Origin: Flavobacterium jejuense
GTDB taxonomy: Bacteria > Bacteroidota > Bacteroidia > Flavobacteriales > Flavobacteriaceae
Length of the DNA stretch: 64,000 bases
Direction: 5' to 3'
Assembly: GCF_006491595.2 (NCBI RefSeq)
Contig: NZ_VEVQ02000010.1
Coordinates: forward strand, 94,369-158,368
Each line of letters opens with the position of its first letter. Within the stretch, counting starts at the first letter, position 1. The notes beneath the pieces are model-generated. The model made no database searches, was not told where the DNA came from, and saw only the letters and a program-made list of their open reading frames with translations. A program made the translations under genes and the position numbers. Shown in pieces: positions 33,898-42,023 of the stretch.

Positions 33898-34016
33898 CAA
33901 TTCAAATTCAGTCTTAATAAGAATTTGAAAAAGAAAGAGATTCAAATGGAACGTAATTAATTATTCTATTTTTTTAAGCGTTGCATCGAATACAAAATTA
34001 ATAAACTCTTAATGAG

Positions 34017-35159
34017 ATGAAGTTAGATAGAAAAGAAATCCTTAAAGCTTTAGAAACGATAACTGTTGCTGGTGAAGGGAAAAATATGGTTGAAAGTGGT
34101 GTTATTCAAAATGTAATCACTTTTGGAGATGAGGTTGTAGTAGATGTTCTTTTAGCTACACCAGCGTTACATATCAAAAAAAGAGCTGAAGTAGATATCA
34201 TGAAAGTGATTCATGAAAAAGTATATGAAAAAGCGAAAATTAAAGTAAATATTAAAGTTGAAGCTCCACAAAAGCCTGAAAGTCCTAATGAAATTAAAGG
34301 GAAAGCTATTCCTGGAATTAGTAATATTATTGCAGTTTCTTCAGGAAAAGGAGGTGTTGGTAAATCAACTATTACTGCAAATTTAGCTGTTACTTTAGCA
34401 AATATGGGATTCAAGGTAGGTGTTTTAGATGCTGACATCTACGGACCATCTATGCCAATTATGTTTGATGTAGAAAATGAAAAACCAATTTCGGTTGAAA
34501 TTGAGGGTAAATCAAAAATGCAACCCGTTCAAAGTTATGGTGTTGAGATTCTATCTATAGGGTTTTTTACCAAACCAGATCAAGCTGTTATTTGGAGAGG
34601 TCCAATGGCTGCAAAAGCATTGAATCAAATGATTTTTGATGCCAATTGGGGAGAAATTGACTTTATGTTAATCGATTTACCACCTGGAACTGGTGATATT
34701 CATCTGTCTATTATGCAATCATTGCCTATAACTGGTGCAGTTGTTGTTAGTACACCTCAAGCAGTTGCACTCGCAGACGCTAAAAAAGGAGTTTCTATGT
34801 TTGCCAATGAGAGTATTAATGTGCCCGTTTTAGGAATTATAGAAAACATGTCTTATTTTACTCCAGAAGAATTACCTAACAATAAATATTATATCTTTGG
34901 TAAAGAAGGAGCAAGAAATCTAGCAGCAGATTTAAACGTGCCATTTTTAGGAGAGATTCCTTTAGTACAAAGTATTAGAGAAGCAGGAGATTATGGACGT
35001 CCAGCTGCTTTACAGACGGCTACACTTTTGGAGAAGGCATTTGAAGATTTAGCTAGAAATGTAGTACAGGAAACGGTCAATAGAAATGATAATTTACCTG
35101 CTACTGAAGCGATAAAAATAACTACAATGGCAGGATGTTCTGCTGTTAAAGGAAAATAA
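34017..35159 (+). CDS. apbC: Mrp/NBP35-family iron-sulfur cluster carrier ATPase
   Basis: A 380-residue P-loop ATPase that carries and delivers Fe-S clusters. Residues 1-80 form a MIP18/DUF59-like domain (EILKALETI, GVIQNVI). The deviant Walker A motif KGGVGKS lies at 111-117, followed by VLDADIYGPSMP and DLPPGTGDIH. The C-terminal cluster-binding pair seen in homologues (CxxC) is not obvious; only a single Cys in MAGCSAVKGK occurs near the end. It is followed 2 bp later by a NifU C-terminal domain gene and belongs to an iron-sulfur and electron-transfer neighbourhood. Confidence 0.93.
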   Translation: MKLDRKEILKALETITVAGEGKNMVESGVIQNVITFGDEVVVDVLLATPALHIKKRAEVDIMKVIHEKVYEKAKIKVNIKVEAPQKPESPNEIKGKAIPGISNIIAVSSGKGGVGKSTITANLAVTLANMGFKVGVLDADIYGPSMPIMFDVENEKPISVEIEGKSKMQPVQSYGVEILSIGFFTKPDQAVIWRGPMAAKALNQMIFDANWGEIDFMLIDLPPGTGDIHLSIMQSLPITGAVVVSTPQAVALADAKKGVSMFANESINVPVLGIIENMSYFTPEELPNNKYYIFGKEGARNLAADLNVPFLGEIPLVQSIREAGDYGRPAALQTATLLEKAFEDLARNVVQETVNRNDNLPATEAIKITTMAGCSAVKGK

Positions 35160-35161
35160 AA

Positions 35162-35401
35162 ATGAATAAAGAGGAAATTGTACTAAATATCGAAAAGGCT
35201 TTAAATGAGATTCGTCCTTTTTTGAATTCTGATGGAGGTGATATTTCATTAGTCGAAGTTATCGATGATAAACATGTTAAAGTTCGTTTAGAAGGAGCAT
35301 GTACAAGTTGTAGTTTAAGTATAAGTACTATGAAAGCAGGTGTAGAGACAACAATTAAGAAATATGTCCCACAAATTGAAACTGTAGAAAATATTGCTTA
35401 A
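35162..35401 (+). CDS. NifU C-terminal domain (Nfu-type) Fe-S scaffold protein
   Basis: A 79-residue protein made only of the Nfu domain. The cluster-binding Cys47-xx-Cys50 (GACTSCSLS) and the preceding FLNSDGGDISLVEV are conserved. Nfu proteins dimerise through this pair to hold and transfer a 4Fe-4S cluster. It starts 2 bp after the Mrp-type ATPase gene, a functional pairing. Length is right for the stand-alone form. Confidence 0.95.
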   Translation: MNKEEIVLNIEKALNEIRPFLNSDGGDISLVEVIDDKHVKVRLEGACTSCSLSISTMKAGVETTIKKYVPQIETVENIA

Positions 35402-35480
35402 TTATGAAAAGGTAAAACTGATAAAAATCATATAATTTGACTTTTATTTATTATTCCTTTGTACTACCTATTTAAAAAAA

Positions 35481-36539
35481 ATGATTGAAACAGATATACT
35501 TATAATAGGAGCAGGTCCTACTGGGCTTTTTACTGTTTTTGAAGCAGGCCTATTAAAATTAAAATGTCATATTATTGATGCTTTGCCACAACCTGGTGGT
35601 CAATTAGCTGAATTATATCCTAAAAAACCCATATTTGATATTCCTGGATACCCAGAAGTATTAGCAGGTGATTTGGTCACCAATTTAATGGAACAAATAA
35701 AACAATTTGAACCTGGTTTTACTTTAGGAGAAACAGCAAATACTATAGAAAGACAAGAAGACGGAACATTTATTGTTATTACAAAAGAAGGAACGCAACA
35801 TAAAGCAAAAGCTATTGCTATTGCTGGAGGTTTGGGTACTTTTGAGCCTAGAAAACCATTACTAAAAGATATTGAATTTTACGAAAAAGAAGACCGTGGT
35901 GTAGATTATTTTGTAAAAGATCCAGAAAAATACCGTGGAAAAAACATTGTAATAGCTGGTGGAGGAGATTCTGCTTTAGATTGGAGTATTTTTCTGTCAA
36001 ATGTGGCTAATTCAGTCACTTTGGTACACAGAAGGAATGAATTTAGAGGAGCTTTAGATTCTGTAGAAAAAGTACAAGAATTAAAATCAGCAGAGAAAAT
36101 AAAATTGATTACTCCTGCCGAAGTGGTTGGTTTTAAAGGAAGTGAAAGAATAGAATCTTTAGATGTAGAGATTAATGGTGCTCGAATGAATGTGGAGTGT
36201 GATTATTTTATTCCTTTATTTGGGTTAACTCCAAAATTAGGTCCTATTGCAAATTGGGGACTTGAAATTGAGAAAAATGCTATTAAAGTAAACAATGCGC
36301 TAGATTATCAAACCAATATTGATGGGATTTATGCTATTGGAGATGTGAATACTTATCCTGGAAAATTGAAATTAATTCTTTGCGGTTTTCACGAAGCGAC
36401 TTTAATGTGCCAAAGTGTTTATAACAGATTAAACCCTGGTAAAAGATATGTGCTAAAATACACAACTGTTTCTGGTGTGGATGGTTTTGATGGAACGCGT
36501 AAAGAAGCGGAAAAAGCAGTTGTAAAAGCTATTGACTAA
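35481..36539 (+). CDS. Ferredoxin/flavodoxin--NADP reductase (thioredoxin-reductase-like type)
   Basis: A 352-residue flavoprotein with FAD-binding GAGPTG (residues 10-15) and NAD(P)-binding VIAGGGDSALDW, joined as in the YumC-type ferredoxin-NADP reductases. The redox Cys pair of thioredoxin reductases is absent, as expected for this type. YAIGDVNTYPGKLKLI is the C-terminal FAD motif. It overlaps the ferredoxin gene by one base (TAATG), so reductase and electron carrier are made together. It sits 79 bp after the NifU-domain gene. Confidence 0.92.
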   Translation: MIETDILIIGAGPTGLFTVFEAGLLKLKCHIIDALPQPGGQLAELYPKKPIFDIPGYPEVLAGDLVTNLMEQIKQFEPGFTLGETANTIERQEDGTFIVITKEGTQHKAKAIAIAGGLGTFEPRKPLLKDIEFYEKEDRGVDYFVKDPEKYRGKNIVIAGGGDSALDWSIFLSNVANSVTLVHRRNEFRGALDSVEKVQELKSAEKIKLITPAEVVGFKGSERIESLDVEINGARMNVECDYFIPLFGLTPKLGPIANWGLEIEKNAIKVNNALDYQTNIDGIYAIGDVNTYPGKLKLILCGFHEATLMCQSVYNRLNPGKRYVLKYTTVSGVDGFDGTRKEAEKAVVKAID

Positions 36540-36868
36540 TGACAGACGTTACCATAAAAATAACTGACAGAAACGGTGTTTTACACGAAGTTCAAGCTCC
36601 AACAGACATGAATATGAATGTGATGGAGTTAATTCGTTCATATGAACTAGCTGAAGAGGGAACCATTGGTATTTGTGGAGGAATGGCCATGTGTGCATCT
36701 TGTCAGTGTTATGTCTTGAATGATGTTTTGAAATCAGAACGTAATGACGATGAAGAAGCGATGTTGTCAGAAGCTTATCATGTAAAAGAAAACAGTAGAT
36801 TGGGTTGTCAAATTCATCTCACAGAAGATTTAGATGGACTTGAAATAGAAATAGCACCAGAACAATAA
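36539..36868 (+). CDS. 2Fe-2S ferredoxin (adrenodoxin type)
   Basis: A 109-residue electron carrier. The cluster ligands are Cys46, Cys52, Cys55 and Cys90 in the C-x5-C-x2-C...C pattern (GICGGMAMCASCQC and RLGCQIHL) of adrenodoxin/putidaredoxin-type ferredoxins. The acidic face (SERNDDEEAM) would dock with the reductase encoded just before. Such ferredoxins serve Fe-S assembly or monooxygenases; the Mrp and Nfu genes alongside favour Fe-S assembly, by inference. A strong terminator follows. Confidence 0.94.
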   Translation: MTDVTIKITDRNGVLHEVQAPTDMNMNVMELIRSYELAEEGTIGICGGMAMCASCQCYVLNDVLKSERNDDEEAMLSEAYHVKENSRLGCQIHLTEDLDGLEIEIAPEQ

Positions 36869-36870
36869 AT

Positions 36871-36901
36871 AAAAAAGCGAGATTTTTAAATCTCGCTTTT
36901 T
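36871..36901 (+). terminator. Bidirectional terminator between ferredoxin and the DUF6686-like gene
   Basis: AGCGAGATTT (36876-36885) pairs perfectly with its complement (36888-36897). A-run before and T-run after allow it to end both convergent transcripts. Confidence 0.93.
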
Positions 36902-37249
36902 TTAGTTTAAATGTATGGGGTAATTTATATCTGAAAATGAAATAAATCCTGTTTTCTTATTTATATCAAGTAAATTTAGTAATTCATAAACTTCATTTCT
37001 CTCTAATAAAATCATGAAGTTACTTTGTAAAGTAGGAATTGGAATTTTCTTCTCATAAATTGAGTTTTGATATTCCTTTTCCCAATAATCACAATCAATA
37101 GATTTTAAATACTTAACCAATCCATCCAGTTCATAATCTGTTAGATTAAAATTTAAATTTTTATAGGAAAGTTGGTAAGCTTTAGCAGTAGCACAATAAA
37201 CTAAAAAGCCATTTTTATTTTTTGTTAAGTATTTAAAATGTTTACACAT
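36902..37249 (-). CDS. Small hypothetical protein, DUF6686-like
   Basis: A 115-residue cytoplasmic protein without signal peptide. It begins MCKHFKYLTKNKNGFLVYC; the early cysteines and His could bind a metal, which I cannot prove. It resembles the DUF6686 family, which I recall beside haem-uptake genes in Flavobacteriia. It starts 5 bp after the DUF6607 gene on the same strand, so the two are co-transcribed. Function unknown. Confidence 0.68.
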   Translation of the reverse strand: MCKHFKYLTKNKNGFLVYCATAKAYQLSYKNLNFNLTDYELDGLVKYLKSIDCDYWEKEYQNSIYEKKIPIPTLQSNFMILLERNEVYELLNLLDINKKTGFISFSDINYPIHLN

Positions 37250-37254
37250 GATTT

Positions 37255-38145
37255 TTATTTTACAAATGAATCAATAATTTTATCTGTTTCTTCTTTAGTT
37301 GCTGTTGGTTTTAAATCAAATAAGTGAGAGAATAAAGGTTTATTGTTAACACTTTTTTCCATTTCAATAGTTTTGTCTTGATCAAAAACTGTTTGCCATT
37401 TTGTTCTTACGTTTTTCCAAAGCGCTCCATTTTCTTTCCACCATTTTTGAGCAGCAACACATTTAGAATCTGCTACTTTTACATATAAATCTAGTCCTTT
37501 TTCCTGAGCAACTTCTGTATCATTCCCTTTTTCATCGCGAACTAGTTTTCTATTATCTTGCTCATGTAACCAACCATATTTAGTTATTTCATGAATGTTT
37601 CTGCGTTCTAATACATTATAATCTTTTCTAATAGTATGTTCTCTTCTCGGTAATGGTGCATCAGTAACATTCATCCAATAGTCTTTTCCGTCTTTGTGAA
37701 TCCAAGTAGCTGTGCCTTCATATCTTGGACTATCATCAACTTGATACACTTTTTGAGTCCATTGTCCTTTAACATCTTTTGGATTCAATTTTTCATATTT
37801 CCATGTTTTATCTTTAAAAAAATGATAAAATTCGGTGTTTTCATATAGCCAATCTTGTCTCCAATGTTTAATAATCATTTCATCATTTACAATTAATAAA
37901 TGTTGTAAAACTAATTTGTTTGGAGAATCTTCAACCAGTTCTACCCATTCTAACCCATGATCTTTTTTAGTTGGTGATGGTTTGTGGGTGGTGTCTTTAG
38001 ATGTCTGAAAAGTCTCAGTAAAATTAAATTCTACTTCGTAGCAACCGCACATTTTTTTAATGGATTGAATGTCTTCTTTTTTGTCTTGTGAATAAGTTGC
38101 AGACAATGAGATAGATGCAAGTAAGATTGCGAACGCTTGTTTCAT
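37255..38145 (-). CDS. DUF6607 family exported protein
   Basis: A 296-residue protein with a signal peptide (residues 1-19, ATYSQ). Characteristic stretches are KKMCGCYEVEFNF, ILEWVEL-type strands after position 65, HWRQDWLYEN, WTQKVYQVDDSPRYEG and REHTIRKDYNVLER. These match DUF6607, a Bacteroidota family of unknown function. Cys33 and Cys35 (the CGC motif) near the mature start are noteworthy. It is divergent from a TonB receptor/HmuY operon and shares an intergenic region with two candidate Fur-like boxes, so a role in haem or iron handling is inferred. Confidence 0.82.
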   Translation of the reverse strand: MKQAFAILLASISLSATYSQDKKEDIQSIKKMCGCYEVEFNFTETFQTSKDTTHKPSPTKKDHGLEWVELVEDSPNKLVLQHLLIVNDEMIIKHWRQDWLYENTEFYHFFKDKTWKYEKLNPKDVKGQWTQKVYQVDDSPRYEGTATWIHKDGKDYWMNVTDAPLPRREHTIRKDYNVLERRNIHEITKYGWLHEQDNRKLVRDEKGNDTEVAQEKGLDLYVKVADSKCVAAQKWWKENGALWKNVRTKWQTVFDQDKTIEMEKSVNNKPLFSHLFDLKPTATKEETDKIIDSFVK

Positions 38146-38176
38146 AATAATGATTTTAGTTAAATTATTTCTGGTA

Positions 38177-38184
38177 CAAAAATA
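38177..38184 (-). promoter_or_regulatory. -7 promoter element for the DUF6607 operon
   Basis: On the minus strand the sequence reads TATTTTTG, an exact TAnnTTTG match 31 bp upstream of the start codon. Confidence 0.5.
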
Positions 38185-38192
38185 TTAAATTA

Positions 38193-38211
38193 ATTTAGAA
38201 TAAATAAAAAT
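38193..38211. promoter_or_regulatory. Candidate Fur-type box 1 at the haem locus
   Basis: A 19-bp 9-1-9 arrangement with left half ATTTAGAAT and a weak right half. It covers the expected -33 regions of both divergent promoters. The left half is repeated, inverted and exact, in box 2. The Fur assignment is inferred from the haem-locus context. Confidence 0.4.
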
Positions 38212-38217
38212 AACACA

Positions 38218-38225
38218 TATATTTG
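38218..38225 (+). promoter_or_regulatory. -7 promoter element for the TonB receptor/HmuY operon
   Basis: TATATTTG is an exact TAnnTTTG match. Transcription would begin near 38232, 26 nt before the ATG at 38258. Confidence 0.55.
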
Positions 38226-38237
38226 CAAAATAAATTT

Positions 38238-38256
38238 ATTAAGACTAATTCTAAAT
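38238..38256. promoter_or_regulatory. Candidate Fur-type box 2 at the haem locus
   Basis: ATTAAGACT-A-ATTCTAAAT is a 19-bp imperfect palindrome with 7 of 9 pairs matching, the size and 9-1-9 layout of a Fur box. It lies between the predicted transcription start and the ATG, a position suited to repression. Confidence 0.45.
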
Positions 38257-38257
38257 A

Positions 38258-40369
38258 ATGAAAAATTTCCTTTTTCTTTTGCCTTTAATGATTTTTTCAA
38301 ATCCGTTTTTTTCACAGGAAATAAATGTAGATTCTTTAAAAGTAAATGAACTAACAGAAGTGGTGCTTACAGCACAAATTGAACCACAATCTTTAAAAAA
38401 ATCGGTGCATAATGTTAAGGTAATTTCGGCACAAGATATTGCTAATTTAGGGGCAAATAATCTGGGAGATATATTAAATCAGTACATAAATATTACAGTT
38501 AGACCAAGTAGTAGCTCAGGAAAATCAACAGTTTCCATGTTTGGTTTAGATGCTGGATATTTTAAAATATTGGTTGATAATATACCTTTAGTAAACGAAG
38601 GTGGTCTAGGAAATAACACCGACCTTTCTCAGATTAACTTAAATGATATTCAGCAAATTGAAATTATTGAAGGCTCGATGGGTGTTACGCATGGTGCGAA
38701 TGCTGTTTCTGGCATTTTAAATATCATTACAAAAAAATCAACTAATGAGAAATGGAATATAATTGCAACTGTTCAAGAGGAAACTGTAGGAAAAGAATTT
38801 GCTTTTTTTGATGAAGGAAGACATATTCAAAATCTTAAAATTTCCCATAATATAACAGACAATTGGTTTGTAAGTATAGGTTCAAATAGAAATGATTTCA
38901 GAGGTTTTCTGGGAGATAGAAACGGAAAAGAGTATACAATTAATGATGGAACTAGAGGTTATAATTGGTTGCCAAAAGAACAATGGCAGAACAATGTATT
39001 GCTTTCCTACAAAAAAAATCAATTTAGAGTATTCTATAAATTTGAGTGGCTTGATGAAGTGATAAATTTCTATGATACTGCAGCTCAATCGGGTTTTAAT
39101 TCTCAGTATGGCTCTTACAAATATGGGGATGATGAACGATTTTATTCCACTAGATTTTACCATCACTTAAATGCCGTTGGAAAATTATTTAATCAATTTA
39201 ATTATAATATTTCCTTTTCACATCAATATCAAAAAAGAGAAATTGAAGAATATCGATATAATATTTCAGATGATGTTGAATCGAATACTATAAAGCAAAA
39301 AGATCAATCTATGGAAATTCTCTATTCGATAGGAACATTAAGTAATTTTTTTAAAAACAAAAAAGTTGATTTTCAATTAGGCTACGAAGCAGTAAAAAAT
39401 AGAGGTTTTGCAATTGTAGATGAAGAAGATAATCAGAAAAAAAACGTTTATAAGAATATTGATAATATTGATTTTTTTGCCATTTCTGAAATTAAAATAT
39501 CAGAATCTTTTTCTTTCAGACCAGGTGTAAGGTATTCAGTTCAATCTTTATTTGAAAATCAATATGCGATTTCTTTAGGGAACCGTCTTTTACTGCCAAA
39601 TAGATATGAACTAAGAGCATCTATTGGTAAATCTTATAGAACACCAACTTTTAGCGAACTTTATAGTCAGATTATTTTTGACGGACATTATTTTATTGGA
39701 AATGAAGATTTAATTCCAGAGACAAGTACTTCTTATGAAGCAAGTATAAAAAAACAAATTGATTTAACTTCAGGAATAGATTTGAAAACTAGCTTTATGG
39801 TGAGTTATCTTAATGTTGATGATAGAATAACAAGTGCATTAACAGGCTTTGAAGGAGCAACTCCTATTTATGAATACATTAATATAAGTAAGTTTAAAAG
39901 TATAAATTTTGCCTTGACGAATGCTATTCAATCAGAAAATTGGAAGTTTTCTTTAGGTGGCTCTTTAACTGGAATTTCAAGAAAAATTGAAAATTTAGAA
40001 TTTGCATCAGACGATCAATTTTTATATAATTTTAACTTGAATTCAAGCATATCTTACACAGTTCCAAAATGGAAAACTACCTTTTCAACTTACTATAAAT
40101 TTACAGGTAAAGCACAACAGTATATATCAACTACAGATGGTTATGTTTTGTCGGAAATTGAGCCTTATAGTTGGTTAGATACATCTGTTAGAAAATTATT
40201 TTATAAAGATAGAATAGAGCTAACAATTGGAGCTAGAAATCTTCTAAATATAAATAATGTAAATCAATCCAATTTAAATCAAGGAGCAGGTCATGCAGTC
40301 TCTTCTCAAGTTTTATTAGCCTACGGAAGAAGCTACTTTTTTAAACTAACATATAATTTAAATTTTTAA
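38258..40369 (+). CDS. TonB-dependent receptor, probable haem/iron uptake
   Basis: A 703-residue outer-membrane receptor. Signal peptide 1-20 (NPFFSQ); plug about residues 40-160 with DLGDILNQYINI-like strands, MFGLDAGYFKILVDNIPLV and IEIIEGSMGVTHGANAV; barrel to the terminal aromatic residue. TASIGKSYRTPTF-type and NEDLIPETSTSYEASIK segments are conserved barrel motifs of siderophore/haem receptors. An HmuY-family lipoprotein gene follows 18 bp later, which points to haem as substrate (inferred). Two Fur-like boxes flank the promoter. No carboxypeptidase-like N-terminal extension. Confidence 0.9.
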   Translation: MKNFLFLLPLMIFSNPFFSQEINVDSLKVNELTEVVLTAQIEPQSLKKSVHNVKVISAQDIANLGANNLGDILNQYINITVRPSSSSGKSTVSMFGLDAGYFKILVDNIPLVNEGGLGNNTDLSQINLNDIQQIEIIEGSMGVTHGANAVSGILNIITKKSTNEKWNIIATVQEETVGKEFAFFDEGRHIQNLKISHNITDNWFVSIGSNRNDFRGFLGDRNGKEYTINDGTRGYNWLPKEQWQNNVLLSYKKNQFRVFYKFEWLDEVINFYDTAAQSGFNSQYGSYKYGDDERFYSTRFYHHLNAVGKLFNQFNYNISFSHQYQKREIEEYRYNISDDVESNTIKQKDQSMEILYSIGTLSNFFKNKKVDFQLGYEAVKNRGFAIVDEEDNQKKNVYKNIDNIDFFAISEIKISESFSFRPGVRYSVQSLFENQYAISLGNRLLLPNRYELRASIGKSYRTPTFSELYSQIIFDGHYFIGNEDLIPETSTSYEASIKKQIDLTSGIDLKTSFMVSYLNVDDRITSALTGFEGATPIYEYINISKFKSINFALTNAIQSENWKFSLGGSLTGISRKIENLEFASDDQFLYNFNLNSSISYTVPKWKTTFSTYYKFTGKAQQYISTTDGYVLSEIEPYSWLDTSVRKLFYKDRIELTIGARNLLNINNVNQSNLNQGAGHAVSSQVLLAYGRSYFFKLTYNLNF

Positions 40370-40387
40370 TAACCATAATTTTTTACC

Positions 40388-41500
40388 ATGAAAAAACAAT
40401 TTTATTTTTTATCATTAATAGCACTATTTTTCGCATCATGTTCAAGTGATGATTCTAGTACAGAAAATACAGATGGACAAGTAAATAGTCCTATAGAAGA
40501 AGCTTTAGTTTCTCCTTCATTAGGTGGGCCAAATCAACAAAACCAAGTTTATATAGATTTAAGTACAAATCAACAAACAGCAATTTTAAGAGATTCATGG
40601 GATTTAGGTTTTTCTACAGGTAGTGACTTCAGAGTTATCATAAACGGTTCAATTAAAATGGCAGTTAAGCAGACTACTTCAACAGATATTTCAGAAGTTC
40701 AAAGTGAGGATGCAGCTGTAGCTGTTGGTTATACAACTTATTCCACTATGGGATATGTCGATAATCCAACTGGAATATTACAAGGTACTGGAGAAGGAGA
40801 AGGAACTGCAATTGCAGCAATTTCATCAAATAATGAAGAAAACAAAGTATATTTAGTTAATTTAGGTTATGAAGTTGGGACAGCAACTCCAACCGTGGGT
40901 TCGGTTTCAACAGATGGAGATGCTCGTGGTTGGAAGAAGATTAGAATTACTAAGCAAGGAGACGATTATGTGTTGCAATATGCTAATTTAGATGCTACTA
41001 CTGCTCAGTCTGTTACTATTTCAAAAGATAGCGAGTATAATTTTGTATTTGTTAGCTTGAATAATGGTCAAACAGTAAATGTTCAACCTAAGAAAAATCA
41101 ATGGGATTTAAATTTTACAGGTTTTACTAATTATTATCCATTTGGAACTTCTAGTATTACTTATTATTTTTCTGATTTTGTTTCTACTAACATGTTAGGA
41201 GGTACAGAGGTTTATGAAGTTTTAGCAACGGATGCTACTCAAACAGAATTAGAATTTGAAAACTTTGTATTATCCAATGTTGATCAATCAAAATTTACTA
41301 TTTCATTAACAGATCAAAGAATAATAGGTTCTTCATGGAGAAATGGAGGTGGCCCAAGTTCTTTGCCTAGTATAAAGGATGATCGTTTTTATATTCTAAA
41401 AGATGTTGAGGGTAATTTTTATAAATTAATATTTTTAGCTTTAACTAATGATAATGGGGAAAGAGGTTATCCAGTTTTTAAATATGAAATATTAAAATAA
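40388..41500 (+). CDS. HmuY-family surface lipoprotein
   Basis: A 370-residue lipoprotein. The lipobox ends at Cys18 (FFASC) and is followed by SSDDSS, an acidic export signal for the cell surface. The body has the HmuY-fold strand pattern (YIDLSTNQQTA, RDSWDLGFSTGSDFRVIINGSIKM, KNQWDLNFTGFTNY), which occurs twice, so the protein probably holds two HmuY-like units. HmuY captures haem and hands it to a TonB receptor, here the gene just upstream. The haem ligands vary among families and cannot be assigned. It is followed 1 bp later by a DoxX-like gene. Confidence 0.87.
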   Translation: MKKQFYFLSLIALFFASCSSDDSSTENTDGQVNSPIEEALVSPSLGGPNQQNQVYIDLSTNQQTAILRDSWDLGFSTGSDFRVIINGSIKMAVKQTTSTDISEVQSEDAAVAVGYTTYSTMGYVDNPTGILQGTGEGEGTAIAAISSNNEENKVYLVNLGYEVGTATPTVGSVSTDGDARGWKKIRITKQGDDYVLQYANLDATTAQSVTISKDSEYNFVFVSLNNGQTVNVQPKKNQWDLNFTGFTNYYPFGTSSITYYFSDFVSTNMLGGTEVYEVLATDATQTELEFENFVLSNVDQSKFTISLTDQRIIGSSWRNGGGPSSLPSIKDDRFYILKDVEGNFYKLIFLALTNDNGERGYPVFKYEILK

Positions 41501-41501
41501 C

Positions 41502-41960
41502 ATGAAAGTAATAAAAATTTTAATTCTTATTTTAAACCTATATGTTGGTGGATTTATGATTTATGGAAGTTTAGGTAAATTTAAGCCAAGTTCTAAGCCA
41601 ACAGAGATTATTGAAAAAGTACAAAAAGGAGAAGAAGTAGCTCCAAATGAAGAGGTCTTAAAAATAAAAAATTATATTTTTGGAATGAAGCAATCAGGTT
41701 TTTTTTGGCAATTTCTTGGTATCATGGAGTTTTTAGCTGGAATTTTACTTGTAAGTCAAGTTTTCTCAAGAATTGGAGCAATAATAGCTTTACCATTAAC
41801 GGTTAATATATTTTTATTTCACTTGTTTTTAGAAGGTCATGAAATTGGTGAATTGATTCAAACATTTGCTTTATTGATAGCAAATATTATTTTGATTGGA
41901 TCAACCTACAAAATATGGAAACCTTTGCTATATGATAAAGGGATTTTGAAGACTATATAA
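41502..41960 (+). CDS. DoxX-like small membrane protein
   Basis: A 152-residue protein with four membrane helices (about residues 4-24, 65-85, 90-108 and 115-135). The second half (GFFWQFLGIMEFLAGILLV) resembles DoxX/DoxD-type proteins. Function unknown; the conserved His in LFHLFLEGHEIGE could bind haem or metal, which is speculation. It is third in the TonB receptor/HmuY operon, 1 bp after HmuY, so a part in haem uptake or haem stress is inferred. A terminator follows. Confidence 0.75.
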   Translation: MKVIKILILILNLYVGGFMIYGSLGKFKPSSKPTEIIEKVQKGEEVAPNEEVLKIKNYIFGMKQSGFFWQFLGIMEFLAGILLVSQVFSRIGAIIALPLTVNIFLFHLFLEGHEIGELIQTFALLIANIILIGSTYKIWKPLLYDKGILKTI

Positions 41961-41983
41961 ATTGCGTTATTTTTTATTAGTTG

Positions 41984-42023
41984 AAGGCTGTTTTTAATGT
42001 AAATTAAGGCAGCCTTTTTAATT
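41984..42023 (+). terminator. Terminator after the haem operon
   Basis: AAGGCTG (41984-41990) pairs with CAGCCTT (42010-42016), with an inner TTAAT/ATTAA stem; T-rich tract follows. It overlaps the end of the convergent phosphoesterase gene. Confidence 0.7.
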
